Of a stretch of 64,000 nucleotides of DNA, positions 33,590-46,033 are shown one piece after another. This stretch comes from Selaginella moellendorffii (taxonomy: Eukaryota > Streptophyta > Lycopodiopsida > Selaginellales > Selaginellaceae): positions 276,264-340,263 of the forward strand of contig NW_003314397.1 in the NCBI RefSeq assembly GCF_000143415.4. Direction: 5' to 3'. The notes under the pieces are model-generated. The model ran no database searches and was not told the origin of the DNA. It saw nothing but the letters and a program-made list of their open reading frames with translations. The first letter of the stretch is position 1. The number at the start of each line of letters is the position of its first letter. The position numbers and the translations under genes are program-made.

Positions 33590-35326
33590 GCAGTGGTGCC
33601 TTGGATGAAGTTCAGATTGCTCAGCTACAGAATCAGGCAATGCAAGAAGCCGCAGATCTGCTCTCCAGAGGGGTGAAGCATGGTTTGCGGACAAATCAAA
33701 AGTTCGTGGGGTTTTCATTGTTGGCAATGGTGTCGGTGATTTGACATATACTTCGAGTTTTATCCATTGGATAAAATCAGGTATGCCCTTTGCAGCTTCT
33801 GCGACGAGTGCTGGGAGTGATATGGACCAGATTGCATCCGAAGCAGATGTCTGGAACAGAATTGTGGTGCAGTTGTGCAGTGATGACCTGGTTTCAGAGA
33901 GCCTTGGACCGCCCTAGAAGGTGCAATGGGCCTGGTGATGTTTCCCTGATCTCTCACCAACACAGCTTAGTTCAAACTCTTTGCTAGTGAGTGGCAGCCT
34001 CATGACACGAAACAAATGTGTGCACGTGATTCAACTTCATAGTGCAGACACAGGATCTCACCCCTGAGATACTCTAGACATTAATTGAAACACATTTGCT
34101 TTTAAAACAAAAGAACCCACATCCACAATCAATCTACAAAAACGAATATAAACACACTCCAATCCAATCACACTCTAAGAAACACTATTAAATACAGAAG
34201 CCTTGAACCCATTGCTTCCTGCTCTTATCCTTATATTCTTGGGATCTTGGAATCCCCTGCATGCTCTGTAATTGCACCTTCATTTTGATCGTTCACGAGT
34301 TTGTGCGGTACAGCCTCTTATGTGGAAAGCCAGACACCTGGGTGTATGTTGGCCGTTTTAGAAGCCACAGACTGGAGCCTCCGAAGTGACATGCAAGTGT
34401 CTTGTGACTTTCTGCTGGGGGTGCCTCGACTAGCCGCAGCCTTCGGTCTCGTGCGAGCTCGCGGCCAAGTGGAACGCCAAGAACAAGTCCGAGAGTGGCA
34501 ACGTTGCATGGCTGGTTGGCAAGTGCAGCCGGCCCATAGAGAAGAACAGGCTTGACATGATGTTGTTTCTTCTAAAAGGAACAAAGCCTTTGTGCCGCTC
34601 CATGCAAGCACCAGTTTTGCTGGATCTGTCTTGAAGCATGGCGCTTCCGGCTGGTGGAGGACGATTCTGTGGCAAAAGACAGGCGCAAGGCCCGAATGGA
34701 CGTGAAGCGATACGAGCACTTCTTTGCGAGGTTCGAGGCGGGCCAAGTCCATGGACAAGGTGCAGAGCGACTTGAGCACGGTCATTCCAGACCAAGCTGA
34801 ACAAGGACGGTGACACCTATATCGAGCTCAACTTCATACTCGATGCGTGGAAGATGAGTGTCCGGTGCCGCAGGGTCATGAAGTGGAGCTTCGTGTATGA
34901 ATACTACTTGTGTGCTTGTGATCATCAAGACAACTCGTACAAGGTCAGCCTGTACAATTACCTCCAAGATGCCGCTGCGGCCTTGAGACAGGCTTCACAT
35001 TGCGCCGAGAACGAGTGCAAGGATGCGAGGAGAGGATCGGCTTTATAAGCTCGTCACACTGACAAAGCGCACCCAACAGTTTATGGCCAGCTCTCTAGAA
35101 GCCGGGCTTGACGTTGATGTTGCTTCTAAAAGGAATGAGGCCGAACAAAGCACTAAGCCGGCCAAACGTAATGCTGAATTGACATAGATGGTCCGACTGT
35201 CTTCTATCCGAGTTGGTATAGAATGAGGAAGACCTACTCTTCTTCTTGAGAAACGGATGGAGGTGCAAGAATTGCAAGCTTATCAATCCTATCTCGAAGT
35301 CCAAGTGTGATGTCTGCCTTGCCTAG
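33590..35326 (+). pseudogene. Broken ARIADNE-type RBR ubiquitin ligase
   Basis: Pieces of a plant ARI gene occur in order but in shifting frames. EAWFADKSKVRG (about 33670-33710) matches the N-terminal helix. The RING1 domain is missing between 33730 and 34440. KWNAKNKSESGN and KCSRPIEKN follow at 34465-34550, then HQFCWICLEAW (about 34598), VKRYEHFFARFEAG (about 34703), CRRVMKWSFVYEYYL and a RanBP2-type zinc finger, W-x-C-x2-C-x10-C-x2-C (35258-35317), just before a TAG. ARI proteins pass ubiquitin from RING1 through the RING2 cysteine. Lack of RING1 and several indels make this copy non-functional. Confidence 0.78.
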
Positions 35327-35374
35327 AGATATTCAAAGTGATTATATCATTGAAAAATAGCTATACTCGCCCTC

Positions 35375-36460
35375 CTAGTCTCCATTTACAAATTGCTTGT
35401 TCGCGTAGTACCTCCGCTCACTCTCGGCCTTCTTCTCGTTGCGCTTCTGTAGAGACAAACATTTTCTCAATAACGGCAACTGGTTTATATCGTAACGGCA
35501 CTGACCCTGAAAGCCTCGTGGTTTGCGACAATGCGCGCGATTATGGTTGACGTAGTTATGTTCCGGGGGCTCTCCAAAATTTTGAATTTTCCTAGCTGCT
35601 TGGGACACGCATATGGATCGAAATCACCCTGGAAGGGAGCACAAGAGAGTCGGTGAGAGCTCACTCAAGGCACCAGTATACCTCTTTAAAATCAGTGGTC
35701 TCCGCCACGGTTCCATGTACTACCAAAGAGATGTTGAACGTAGTGACCTGATCAACACGAAATAGATGTGGTGTTAGCCATGAGTCTCTATCTACATCAT
35801 ATGATCTCACCATGTCTTTCGTGACTTCCCATGGTGCTCCAATGATGATTTCATCGGCATACCTGCAGGAGAGAACACTGAGGCTCCGCTCATGTAGGTT
35901 CATCACCGGATGATGTGCACCCCTTCGAGTCCTGTGAACAAAAGCCACTCGCTAAACAAACAGCATAGATGTTTCAAAAAGGAGCATCACCTCACTGTTT
36001 GGTCCGTGTGAATTCCCACGAGTAAGAAATCGCCCAACGCTTTGGCACGCTCCAAAATCTGGAAGGACCAAAAGAACAGTAAAATTCCAACAATATCGAA
36101 TATAAAATACCTACAGCCACATGCCCAGCGTGGAACAAGTCAAATGCGCCATCAATGTAAACAATCCGAGCGTCTGGCCTTGGACCCTGAGAGAATAAAG
36201 TTTAGAAAGAATAAATTAGTTGGCAGAGCTCAATAATGGTACACACCTTTCCATTTGAAAACTGAACTATGCGACGCGAAGTTGGCAAAAAATGGGAGAT
36301 CTGAGTCTGGGGATGACTGTCTGGGCCATGGCTGTGGCCGTGACTGAACTGACGCTGCAAAGACGCATGGTTCTGGATTTCGCTGGGTGGCCGGTCTCTC
36401 ACGCAAAGCAGCATCCTTCCTGTAGCAATTGCAGCTCGACATGAGTGGAGAGAGAGAGAG

Positions 36461-36495
<35 letters not shown>

Positions 36496-37134
36496 TTTCA
36501 GTACCAACAATGTCCGTGCTCGACACTCCCTCTGTACGCTTGATCTGCTTGTAGCGGCCGGCCTTTTTGGCGTGTGCGTACGCGTCGCTGCCATCGGGAA
36601 GAAGGCAAGGATCGTCCCCGTGAATGATATAGTCGATGCGGTACTTCGTAAAGAGCTTGTTCATGAATTCCTCGTTGATAGCGTACGGAGCATCCTCAAT
36701 AACTTCGTCCACCCATTTCACGGAGCGAACCATCGCCATCCTTTATGGAAGAGATGTTAGACCAAGGAGAAAAAAAAAAAAAAAAAACTCTTAAGAGCCC
36801 ACCTCTCGTCCATGGACATGACTGGCGGTCCCTTGTTGCTCTCAATTTCTCCATCGCTCACAACTCCCACCACAAGCTCGTCACCGAGCGCTCTCGCCTG
36901 TCGCAGCGCATTCGCATGGCCGTAGTGCATAAGATCGAAGCAGCCATCCATGTAAACCCTCACGCGCCGGTTCTCCTTTTTCTTGGGCAGAAAGATGCCG
37001 AAGGCCGGAATCGCGACTGGAATGAATCCCAAGAAATGCGATGACAATCCCAGAACAGCTGCTGCCAGGATGAGTCCCGCGACTAGCAGCTGCGCTACCT
37101 GTGGCGCGTCCGAGTATCTCATGCTCAACCCCAT
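35375..37134 (-). CDS. PECT1: Ethanolamine-phosphate cytidylyltransferase
   Basis: Starts at ATG 37134 (MGLSMRYSDAPQVAQ) with an N-terminal hydrophobic segment (LVAGLILAAAVLGLSS) as in Arabidopsis PECT1, which anchors to the mitochondrial surface. Two cytidylyltransferase domains follow. The first has VYMDGCFDLMHYGHANALRQ with the HxGH motif, YIIHGDDPCLLPDG and KRTEGVSSTDIVG. The second has IVYIDGAFDLFHAGHVA, LHERSLSVLSCRYADEII and ITTSTIIARIVANHEAF. It ends in YYANKQFVNGD (stop 35375). It makes CDP-ethanolamine from CTP and phosphoethanolamine for phosphatidylethanolamine synthesis. One intron holds a GA repeat (about 36451-36491), another an 18-A run (36771-36787). Confidence 0.94.
36451..36491. 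repeat. GA dinucleotide microsatellite in a PECT1 intron
   Basis: About 20 GA units, interrupted once by GGG, lie inside an intron next to the exon ending SSTDIVG. Probably neutral; useful only as a length-variable marker. Confidence 0.85.
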
Positions 37135-37549
37135 GGCGACCAAACTTCCGGGCCGCTAAAGCTTCTAGCTCGATTCTAGCTACCCCCTCACCAGAGATTG
37201 GAAGAAAGAAAAGAAATTCGCCGCCACATCCAGCAGCACTGTGTCGTTCTGGCGTGTCGGTGCGTGTGATCGCGCTGCGCTGCTGCGTGTTAGATCCAAC
37301 GAAGAACCCTAATCCACTTTAAATCTTAAGGTCGTGGTGCTAGTGTGAACTGGGACCGTTACACGGTGACTAATCGCATAGTGCCGCGTCAGTGGTCTCT
37401 TCTGTGTCACCCACTCAGACGATGCCATGTAGGTGGCCAAGGGCCAGCGTTAACGATCTTAGGCATATTCGCGCTGGACGAAATGTGGGCGGAAGTCAAG
37501 GCGGGAAGGAGCTAGGGTTTTAGTCGTGGAGACCTAATCCCCCGGCGCC

Positions 37550-39888
37550 ATGGAGCAGCGCGAGGTACTCAAGGTAGGCGCTCCCTCAATCTCGCAAAAT
37601 TTGAGCTCCATGCGCTTTGGGAATGCGCAGAAGTCGAGAGTCCTCATGGTTGGAGCTGGCGGTATTGGCTGCGAGCTCCTCAAGACTCTGGTGCTCACTG
37701 GCTTCCACAACATAGACATTGTAAGTGTGAGAGGATTCTCTGGAATTTCACATTGACGAGAGTACACAGATCGACATGGACACAATCGAAGTTAGCAATC
37801 TCAACCGACAGTTTCTTTTCCGCAAGCGTCACGTTGGACAATCCAAAGCTAAAGTAAGCATCACTTTTTTTTCATTCTTTTCCCCTGATAGACCGCGATC
37901 AGGTTGCTCGTGAAGCGGTTCTAAAATTCCGGCCCGATGCTAATGTAACTAGCTATCACGCCAACGTCAAGGACGAGCAATTCAACGTGGATTTTTATCA
38001 GCAGTTCCAGGTTGTGCTGAACGGGCTCGATAATTTGGATGCCCGGCGTCACGTGAATCGGCTGTGCCTGGCAGCGGGAGTTCCTTTGATTGAAAGTGGA
38101 ACTACTGGCTACTTGGGACAGGTACTTAGAAGGTTTTAGTTTTTGGAAGTTCTTGGGTCCTTCGATGAAAATTCACTGCTGCAGGTCACAGTGCATGTTA
38201 AAGGAAAGACTGAATGCTACGAGTGCCAACCTAAGCCTGCCCCGAAGACTTATCCGATTTGCACTATAACGAGTACGCCCTCCAAGGTACTTTTCTGTGA
38301 AATATGGCATTATCATCTCTCTCATTTCGGTCTTGCTCTTCAGCCAGTGCACTGCATTGTGTGGGCAAAAGAGCTTGTTCTGGTCAAGCTTTTCGGTGAC
38401 CGCAGCCAGGCAAGCGATCTCAACCTGCAGGCAGCTGACAGTGATCACGAGGATTTTTTACAACTACGTGACGCTGAGACTATCAGTGACTTCTGTGCCA
38501 GGGTTTTCGACCAAATCTTTGGTCATAATATTGAGGTGGCTTTAAAGAACGAGGATCAATGGAAAAACAGGAGGCGTCCCACTCCGTTGTTTCTTTCTGG
38601 CGTTCTACCCGAAGGGATTGAGACTTGCAAAGCACACAGGTTCTCAGAGTCCATCCTGTCGGTTATGCCACTGCTGGGATTCAAGAATCCTCAAGAAGTC
38701 TTGAGCCTTCAGGATAATGCCAGGCTTTTCATTTCTGCTATGCGTGCAATCCTGGAGACGAGAACGAAGGTACTCTGTTTCACTCGCCAGGACCACTCAG
38801 ATTGATGCTCGGCTTGTTGCAGGAGATTGGAAGCCTGACTTTTGACAAGGACGATCAGTTGGCAATGGAGTTCGTTTCGTCAGCAGCTAATCTGAGAGCG
38901 TACTCCTTTGGAATCCCTGTTATGAGTATTTTTGACGCGAAAGGTATTGCTGGAAACATCATACATGCAATAGCTACAACGAACGCTATCATTGCCGGGT
39001 TGATTGTGATTGAGGCCGTGAAGATACTTATGAAGGACCTCGACCACTGCAGGTAAGCATTTTAAAATCGTTGTTGGTGTGTTAGATTTTCTTTGTTTGG
39101 TTCAGGATGACGTACTGCGTTGAGCACCCTTCAAGAAAAAGATTGCTGATGCCAGCCGACCCTTTTGAACCGAATCCTAACTGCTATGTTTGTTCGAATG
39201 TGCGTTTAATTTTCTTTAGCGCTTTCTGGATTGTTCTGACTCTCGGATTTTACTTTCCTTCTAACAGACTCCTCTCATCCTGGAAGTAAACACTGGACAC
39301 ACGAAACTTAAGGACGTGATCGATCGGATACTGAGAACCAAGCTGGGCGTGAGCTCTCCGGTTATCATGCACGGCACGAGTCTTCTCTTCGAAACTGGAG
39401 ACGACCTTGGAAAGGAAGAAATTCAGCTCTACACCTCAAATTCTGAGAAGGTAGGGAAGTATTTTTCCAGTTCGTATGCACGATTGACCTCACTCGTATG
39501 TCTTTGCTTCAGGTTCTTGCGGAGCTCCCAACGCCGGTTACAAACGGCGGTGTCCTGTCCGTCGAGGATCTGCAGCAGGAGTTCAAGTGCAGCATACATA
39601 TCAGACACAGGTTAGAGAGCTAATGTTGAAACTTGAAAGCTAACGGACGCATTGATTTTCAGGGACAACTTTGATGAAGAAAAGGAACCAGATGGAATGG
39701 TGTTGATTGGATGGTCTTCCAGCGTGGCTGAGCAGGAGAAAGACAAAGGAAAGCCCATTGCAGCTCCAGCTGCGTCGGCAGAAGTTATTGACGACGATGA
39801 CATTACGCTTATCGAACCAGCAGCCAAGAAGAGGAAGCCGGAAGACGACAGCGTTCCACTGGGAAAAAAGCAAAAGGTTCTAGAGTAA
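37550..39888 (+). CDS. SAE2: SUMO-activating enzyme subunit 2
   Basis: Starts at ATG 37550. Exons join to the E1 nucleotide fold, with [18 protein letters not shown] and [19 protein letters not shown]. The zinc-binding CYECQPKP pairs with CYVCS near 39180. The catalytic cysteine lies in [44 protein letters not shown] and [16 protein letters not shown] follow, then a ubiquitin-like fold region ([14 protein letters not shown]). The tail has the basic motif AAKKRKPED and GKKQKVLE, likely nuclear localisation signals. With SAE1 it adenylates SUMO and carries it as a thioester. It is divergent from PECT1 over 415 bp holding AACCCTAA (37305) and CTAGGGTTT (37512). Stop at 39886-39888. Confidence 0.95.
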
Positions 39889-40063
39889 AAAGCAGGCTGC
39901 TTAATCTCTGTAAAGCTGACTACGCTACAGGTATGTACCTCGGCTTTTTTGTACGCCCTCTTGCATTAACACAAACCGTTACTCGCTTTCCAGAATTTTT
40001 TGTTTTACTTCCGAACTGGTCTAGCCGTACCACGTAGAACATTTGCTCGAATTTTGGAGCTGA

Positions 40064-41883
40064 TTATAGCGCGAGTAATGCTGAAAAAATTCCAAACGCA
40101 AACAACGCCGTTCCTCCCACCAGGCAAGCCCTTAAAAATCGTTCTTGACGTCGGTGGCGTCCTCGCAGTCGAAGCACAGAGCGCAGGATCTCCTCGCCGT
40201 CGAGGTAGAACACCTGTTTCAAAAGAGAAACGTTTCAAAGTGGGCTGCCAGAACGATAGATTACTCACTGGAGCGCTGTTTAGAATCGCAAGAGCTGCTG
40301 AGATGTTGAAAGTGTAAGCTACAAGCTTTTGGACAACACCTGGAAGCCATGATAGCGAGGACAGGAGCTGGTAGCGTGGCCGATAGTCGGTGACGAACAC
40401 GAATGCCTCAAGTTCTTGGGGGACACCGGCAAAAACGACTGTTTTCTCACAGCCGTCGATTAGAAATTCTTCCGGAGGCATTAGTCCGCAAGTTGAGTTC
40501 TCACGCGAAGCGAATGAGATCCGCACTAGAGCTTCTCCAGCCGCAAGTTTAGGCTCTGTGCATTCTTCCATCTGAAAAGGAAAAAACAGGAAAACTAGAA
40601 ACTAGAAAAGAAAAAAGAATGTTACCTGTGAGCACGAACTGGACGATTTACAGCGCCTATAAGCAACAATCTCGCTGGCGTTGAAGCAATTGGATCTTGA
40701 GCGGAGCTCTAACATTCCTGGCTTGCAACTGGAACCAGAGATATGATGGGGAATGCAGTAGCCAGGGAGATCCTTACTCGATTGTAGCTCTTGCAGCCAA
40801 TCGCTTGAAGTGTAAACCGGCACTCCATTTACCGCTTTGAAAGCATCTCCGGCTCTCAAATGTCCTCTCAAAGCAGAGCCAGGATCAACTCCAGTAACCT
40901 GTAGATAGAGGCAGCTGTATCATTAGCGTGTGAGTGAGAACGAGCAAGGCTCACCACAGGGCCGACTCCGTGAATGAAGAGCGGAACTAACAGCACCGGG
41001 AGAAGCTTGAGGAGAATCCAGCATCCTACGCACAACTAGCACGTACTTCACTAGGTGGCGACACTGGAAACAGTCCGAGTTCACGTACCACAGCGTTATG
41101 CCACACACCAGCACAGTAAATCCGGAGAAGTCTCCAAGGGGATAGCAGCTCCAGAGCATCCTCACTCAGAGCAACAAATGCTCCAAAGGCGAAGACTGCA
41201 ACGTGGTGCACTGGGACACCTTCGCTGCAAATGAAGCAAGCTACAACCTTGAGAACAAGAGAGAGAAAAAAAAGAGATTTTTTGCTCTACCTTCCAGCGC
41301 CAAGTGCATGGCCAACCTCGTGAAACCCCGCCGCCAAACTCGTACCAAGCATTACGTAGAAAACATCACTCCATGGCACATTCAAACCAGGTACCTGCGC
41401 AATTCCTGGTTACAAGATCCACAGCAGAGTTGTTCTTACGATCGGTGTCACGATGGACGAATTTAGTTGGGAGCTGCCCGCAGAAGCAAAGATTCTGCAA
41501 AGGGACAAAAGCATCTGCCAGACGAGGACCTGCAACAGCGCCGTTCTTATCAGGAAAGTTTCCTGGGAAAGAAAACAATAAAAACCATACCAAGACGGAG
41601 GAGAGCACAGCCAGAATCCCAAACAGTGCTCCACAAGAGAACCACAGCTTGAAAGCACTGCATTCATTTATTGCGGACCTGTGGATCAAAGAAAAGAACA
41701 AAATCGCTACTCACGCGGAGTGTCGCAGCCCCAGCGAGAGAAACCAGTGATTCCACGCAGTCGTTCGCCAGGTAAACACGCTGCCACCGCACCAGTGTTA
41801 GAGAAACAATTGATCAAAACGATAGAAATCACAGCTCACGGGAATGCGGGAAGACGCACTCCCCCTCGCAAGCACGAATTCAT
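40064..41883 (-). CDS. S2P: Site-2 protease, intramembrane zinc metalloprotease
   Basis: ATG 41883 gives MNSCLRGGVRLPAFP, which joins across an intron to VFTWRTTAWNHWFLSLG. Hydrophobic segments FSCGALFGILAVLSS and VFYVMLGTSLAAG lead to the zinc motif FHEVGHALGAGR (HExxH) near 41310. Then come SPWRLLRIYCAGVWHNAV, a PDZ-like region with AGDAFKAVNGVPV, a Cys-rich luminal loop, and the second active-site block ALAILNSAPVFYLDGEEIL, which carries the third zinc ligand Asp. It ends ACLVGGTALFAFGIFSALLAL (stop 40064). It cleaves membrane-held transcription factors such as bZIP17/28 after S1P in the Golgi. The order and motifs match plant S2P. Confidence 0.9.
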
Positions 41884-42067
41884 TCTCCCTCTCACGGTTG
41901 CCCTAGAAACAGGTATATTCCTTTTAGAATATACCCGAGAATATGCTCGAGCTCCTCAGTTAATGCAGCGCCGTATAGTCGCTCGATCTGTTCTTCGCTC
42001 GCCCTCCTCCGGCTGACCTGACCCTGGGAGAAAGAGAAAGAGAGAAAAGCAGGAGAGAGAGAGAGCG

Positions 42068-42196
42068 ATGGCGATGGCGAGGACGAGGCGGAGGAGGAGG
42101 GGCTTCCGTCAAATCGATGCTAGGCAGGAGCTGCATTGTACAGCCGCGATCGGCCGCGCAGCAAGGGTTTTGAATTCGAAATCGCCGGGGCTCTAG
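42068..42196 (+). promoter_or_regulatory. Upstream ORF 1 in the SPARK kinase leader
   Basis: ATG 42068 opens a 42-codon Arg-rich frame (MAMARTRRRRRG...) ending at TAG 42194-42196, 87 bp before the main start. Whether it is in the transcript depends on the unknown 5' end. Confidence 0.4.
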
Positions 42197-42223
42197 ATCC
42201 TGGGATTTAGCCCAGCTGCGGCG

Positions 42224-42256
42224 ATGGATTCTCGTCGTCGTCGTCGGTGTTCTTGA
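42224..42256 (+). promoter_or_regulatory. Upstream ORF 2 in the SPARK kinase leader
   Basis: ATG 42224 encodes MDSRRRRRCS and stops at TGA 42254-42256, 27 bp before the main ATG. A consecutive Arg run and short distance to the main start could reduce translation. Confidence 0.4.
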
Positions 42257-42283
42257 CGAGGGGAGGCGCTGGATTTCCATCCA

Positions 42284-44550
42284 ATGTGGGCATACTTCTT
42301 GTGCATTCTTGTGCTGGGTTACAACAACCTTGTCCAAGCCAGGCCAAGCACCGGTATGTTCTTCCTTGCTCCTTGGTGGATAGATTTCGCTTGCTAGAAT
42401 TCGAGAGGGAGTGACTGATTTCTGGTTTGCTCCAACTCCAGGCTGCCCCTACATGTTCAATCACGGCCAAGGCATCACCAACCTATGCGATGGCAGTGTC
42501 ACGTCGGGATCTTCCGTCCAGACGATGCTTTGCTGCGAGGAAGTGTATGGAGCTGCCGTCTATGCCATCGCGCAGTACACCAATTCCACTGGAGCAATGT
42601 TCCTCGAGTCGTCACAGGCGGAGGTTTGCATCGACCTCTACAAGCAGGATCTTATCCAGCTCAAGCGCATCTCTCCAGCCTTCTTCGACAGCTTCTGCCC
42701 GCTGCCAGCGTCCAGGATCACGAGCTATGCCTCGCCCTGTAACTTTGGCCAGATGGAGGAGCTCATGCAAGCGGTGGACTTGGAGAACGTCTCGGATGCG
42801 TGCGGCCAGCGAGGGAACAGAGGCTGCCAAGAGTGCCAAGCTCAGCTCCTCCAGGCCACCGTCAGCCTGGCGTCTCGAAAGGCTGATCAACCGGGAGCCT
42901 GCGGCACAGCCATCGCCATTGCGCTCACCAGCTTCAATCCGAACCAGGTCTACTTTGAGAACTTCTACACTTGCGTCTTGCAAATTCTGGGAGGAGTTCC
43001 TATATCTCGTACGTAAGATTCTGGCTTGTTGTCATCTTCCTTCGTTCACTTGTTCGTTGTTTGTCTTTCTCGCAGAGTACCTCAATATCACAACAGCGCC
43101 TAGCACTGTAGCACCGGGTGAGCATATTTTATCTTCTCTTCGATAGCTTTAGCTTGCGCGCTAAGTGTATGAGCTACTTTCTTCCTCAGGCCAGACTTTA
43201 CAAGCGAGATCCTCGTCTCTGTCGTCGAGATTGGTGATCATTCTCATGGGAGCAATCGGAGGTCTGGTGCTATGCGCTTTCATCGTTCTCTCGTGCTTGT
43301 ACGTGATAAGGCGGCGGAACAAGTCTGGCTACGACTTTACGAATCCGCTACCTGGTAAGAAACGTGTCGTTTACATGTTTCCCACCCTTGTGAAATTGTG
43401 TTGTGAAATCGTTTTGGCAGAGAATGGTGGGAAGGACTTGCGTGCATTCGACACAAGCGAGATCGCGGTGCTCCCAACCGAAGGCTTCTACATATTCACA
43501 CTCAAAGAGCTTGCCAAGGCAACCAACCATTTCAGCAACGCATCGCTGCTGGGCGAGGGGAGCGCTGGCAAAGTCTACATAGGCCAGCTCCCTAGTGGCA
43601 AGCTCGTTGCAGTGAAGCGAATACTAAAGGAGAGAAAGGTGGAGACATTCTACAAGGAAGTGGAGCTGCTGGCACGCATCCGGCATCCCAATCTCACAGC
43701 TCTACTCGGCTACTGCCGCTCCAAGCACGTCTGCCTGCTGGTTTACGAGTACATGAGCAACGGCGACCTGGCACAAAAGCTTCTCAGTAAGTTTTGTTCC
43801 TCCTAAGCTGGAAAACTAGAGCATGTTTTTGCTGTGCCAGGAAAGGATGGCCCCGCATTGACATGGGACCAGAGAATCCAGATCGCCATAGACTGCGCAA
43901 GAGGACTTACATATTTGCACGAGTGCCCCGAAGGCCCAGTTGTCCATCGGGATATCAAGGTAGCAAAGGCTTTCCCACTCGAGATTGTTCTTTACTTTTC
44001 TTCTTGTAGCCGACCAACATTTTACTCAACGGACTGTTAGAGGCCAAGCTCTCCGACTTTGGTCTCTCCAAGATCATCGAGCTTGATGCCTCTCACGTCT
44101 CCACAGAGATCAAAGGCACGACAGGCTATCTCGACCCCGAGTACCTCATACTCGGTCAGCTCACCGAAGCCAGCGACGTCTACAGCTTTGGGATCGTTTT
44201 GCTGCAGCTGATGAGCGGCAGGAAAGCCATCGACAACGACACAAGAGTGAACCGTTCCATTGTCGAAATGGTGAGCACTTTATTCTTGCATGACAATGTC
44301 TAGCTTTAACTCTGGTGCTTGTTTGCGTTGTAAGGCCATGGCCGTCATCGGAGAGAAGCAGGGGCTGTCGCAGCTCTTGGATCCAAGACTGGATTGTGAT
44401 GTTCCGCTGCCTGCATTCCAGAAGCTGGCGGAGGTAGCACACCTGTGCGTCCAGCCCCGCAGTTATGACCGCCCGTCCATCTCAGAGGTTTTGCACGATC
44501 TGGAGCTGGCTTTGAGGCTGGGAAAAGCTTCAACTCCCCGGAACCAATGA
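42284..44550 (+). CDS. SPARK-domain receptor-like kinase
   Basis: ATG 42284 starts a signal peptide ([19 protein letters not shown]). The extracellular part is a SPARK domain with at least twelve cysteines, including [44 protein letters not shown] and [20 protein letters not shown] membrane helix ([20 protein letters not shown]) follows. The kinase has [14 protein letters not shown], catalytic Lys in VAVKRI, HRDIKPTNILL, DFGLSK and [20 protein letters not shown], so it looks active. Stop at 44548-44550. SPARK kinases are plant-specific, and some (KIN3, ARK1, ARK2) act in arbuscular mycorrhizal symbiosis. Which subfamily this belongs to cannot be told without a tree. Two short upstream ORFs lie in the leader. 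Confidence 0.88.
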
Positions 44551-44726
44551 CACCGTAGTATACGTAGCGATAGTAGCAGCACCCCCACGCCAGATCAACT
44601 CGCAAGAGACGGATTGGATTGATCCGGAGAAGAAGGTGTTGCACACTCTCTTGTCTGCCACTATAGAGAAGACACAGATAACTTCACCTTTTGTGTATTT
44701 GCCCAGGAGGCAATAAGCTGTGCTCG

Positions 44727-45926
44727 TCAACACCGTCGCCTGGTAACGAGAATGCCCCGGCTATGGAACCAGGCCGCCATCTCATATCGATCTTTCAGAG
44801 TGGGTCGCACGTCCTCTTGTGCTGCTAGCAGTTCCAGCAGCGGGAGAAGCACGTCGAGCAACTACTACGCAAGAAGCAAGAAGAAAATCAATGACAAGAA
44901 AGGAAGACGAAGTTCTACATACCTGAGAATCGTTGGGGTTTTCGGCTGTGAATGGTACGCACGGTATTCCATTCGAAGGCTGCAGGATGAAGCTGCAGGG
45001 ATTGTTGTCAATAATCACTGTTCTTCGCAAGTCTCGGCCTAGGCGTGACAGGTCTTTGATATGCTCCCTGTACTTGCTGCCAAGATCAAACACAGAAAGA
45101 TTGTCTTAGCGAGAGTTGAAGCAAAAAAAAAGGTGGTATATTTACACACGTAACCAGAGTGGCCGGTCTGTACAGCCGCGCGGAGATCCTGTTCTCGGGA
45201 TCAATCCTATCTACAAGCGGTCTAGCGTATCCTGCCAAGCGTGTCAAGAGAAGAAAGAGAAATGTTTGAGAGCTGTGTTTCCAAACCTTCGAGTCCGGCA
45301 GTAAAGAGAACAAGCTCCGCGAATTGGCTCGCTCTCGCCAGGAACTCTCTCAACCCAGGCCTTTCATAAACCATGACGCAATTGATCTTCACGTTTCCCT
45401 CCTTGTCCTGGGAAGAAAGAAAACACACGATCACGGTCGCTGCAAGTGATGGAAGAAAGAAGTAGGAAGAGAGAGTACCTTGTCCGCCGCTAAGCATTCG
45501 AGCTGGAACCACGTCATTCCAGTATTCACTGCTCGGGAGTGGAGGCCTGGCGGCAAACCAGCCGAATCGTAGGCACACACGAGCGTCTCGTCCAAATCTA
45601 GAATCACCTATGACATAGCTAGCATCAAATCAACCGAGAAATGCTCTGGAATTTGTCCACTCTACTGTTACCGTGAGCTCTTGATCGCTCCTGCCGATGC
45701 GCGGCGGCAGCAAAGGGTTTTTCCATCCGGGGAGGAGCTCGCAGCACGGGGACGACGGCTCGCACAAGGCATGGATGCTCAAGAAGCAGAGGAATCGGCG
45801 CAGCGGTAGCTGGGAGGCGTCTAGTACGCGGAGAATCATCCGCAGCAGCAGCACGGCGCCATAGACACAAGTCTGCCAGAGGGCGCGGAGGATCCGACCC
45901 TCGTGCAGCGATCTCAGGGCATCCAT
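44727..45926 (-). CDS. SCP/Dullard-like NIF-domain phosphatase
   Basis: Starts at ATG 45926 ([18 protein letters not shown]) with a hydrophobic segment [16 protein letters not shown] near the N-terminus, possibly a membrane anchor. The catalytic HAD motif [16 protein letters not shown] follows, then [72 protein letters not shown] and [20 protein letters not shown]. It ends GILVTRRRC at 44727. The layout matches plant CTD small-phosphatase-like proteins, which dephosphorylate serine residues; the target here is unknown. It is head to head with PEPC, with 107 bp between start codons that include TTAGGGTT (45995-46002). Confidence 0.88.
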
Positions 45927-46033
45927 CGCGGGCACAGGGGAAGAGCCCTAAAAAATGGTGTATTGTCTTCTTCTTTCGTCTTGGTTTTTTGGATTTAGGG
46001 TTCTAGCGAGCGAGACAGGAGAGCTCTTAAGCC

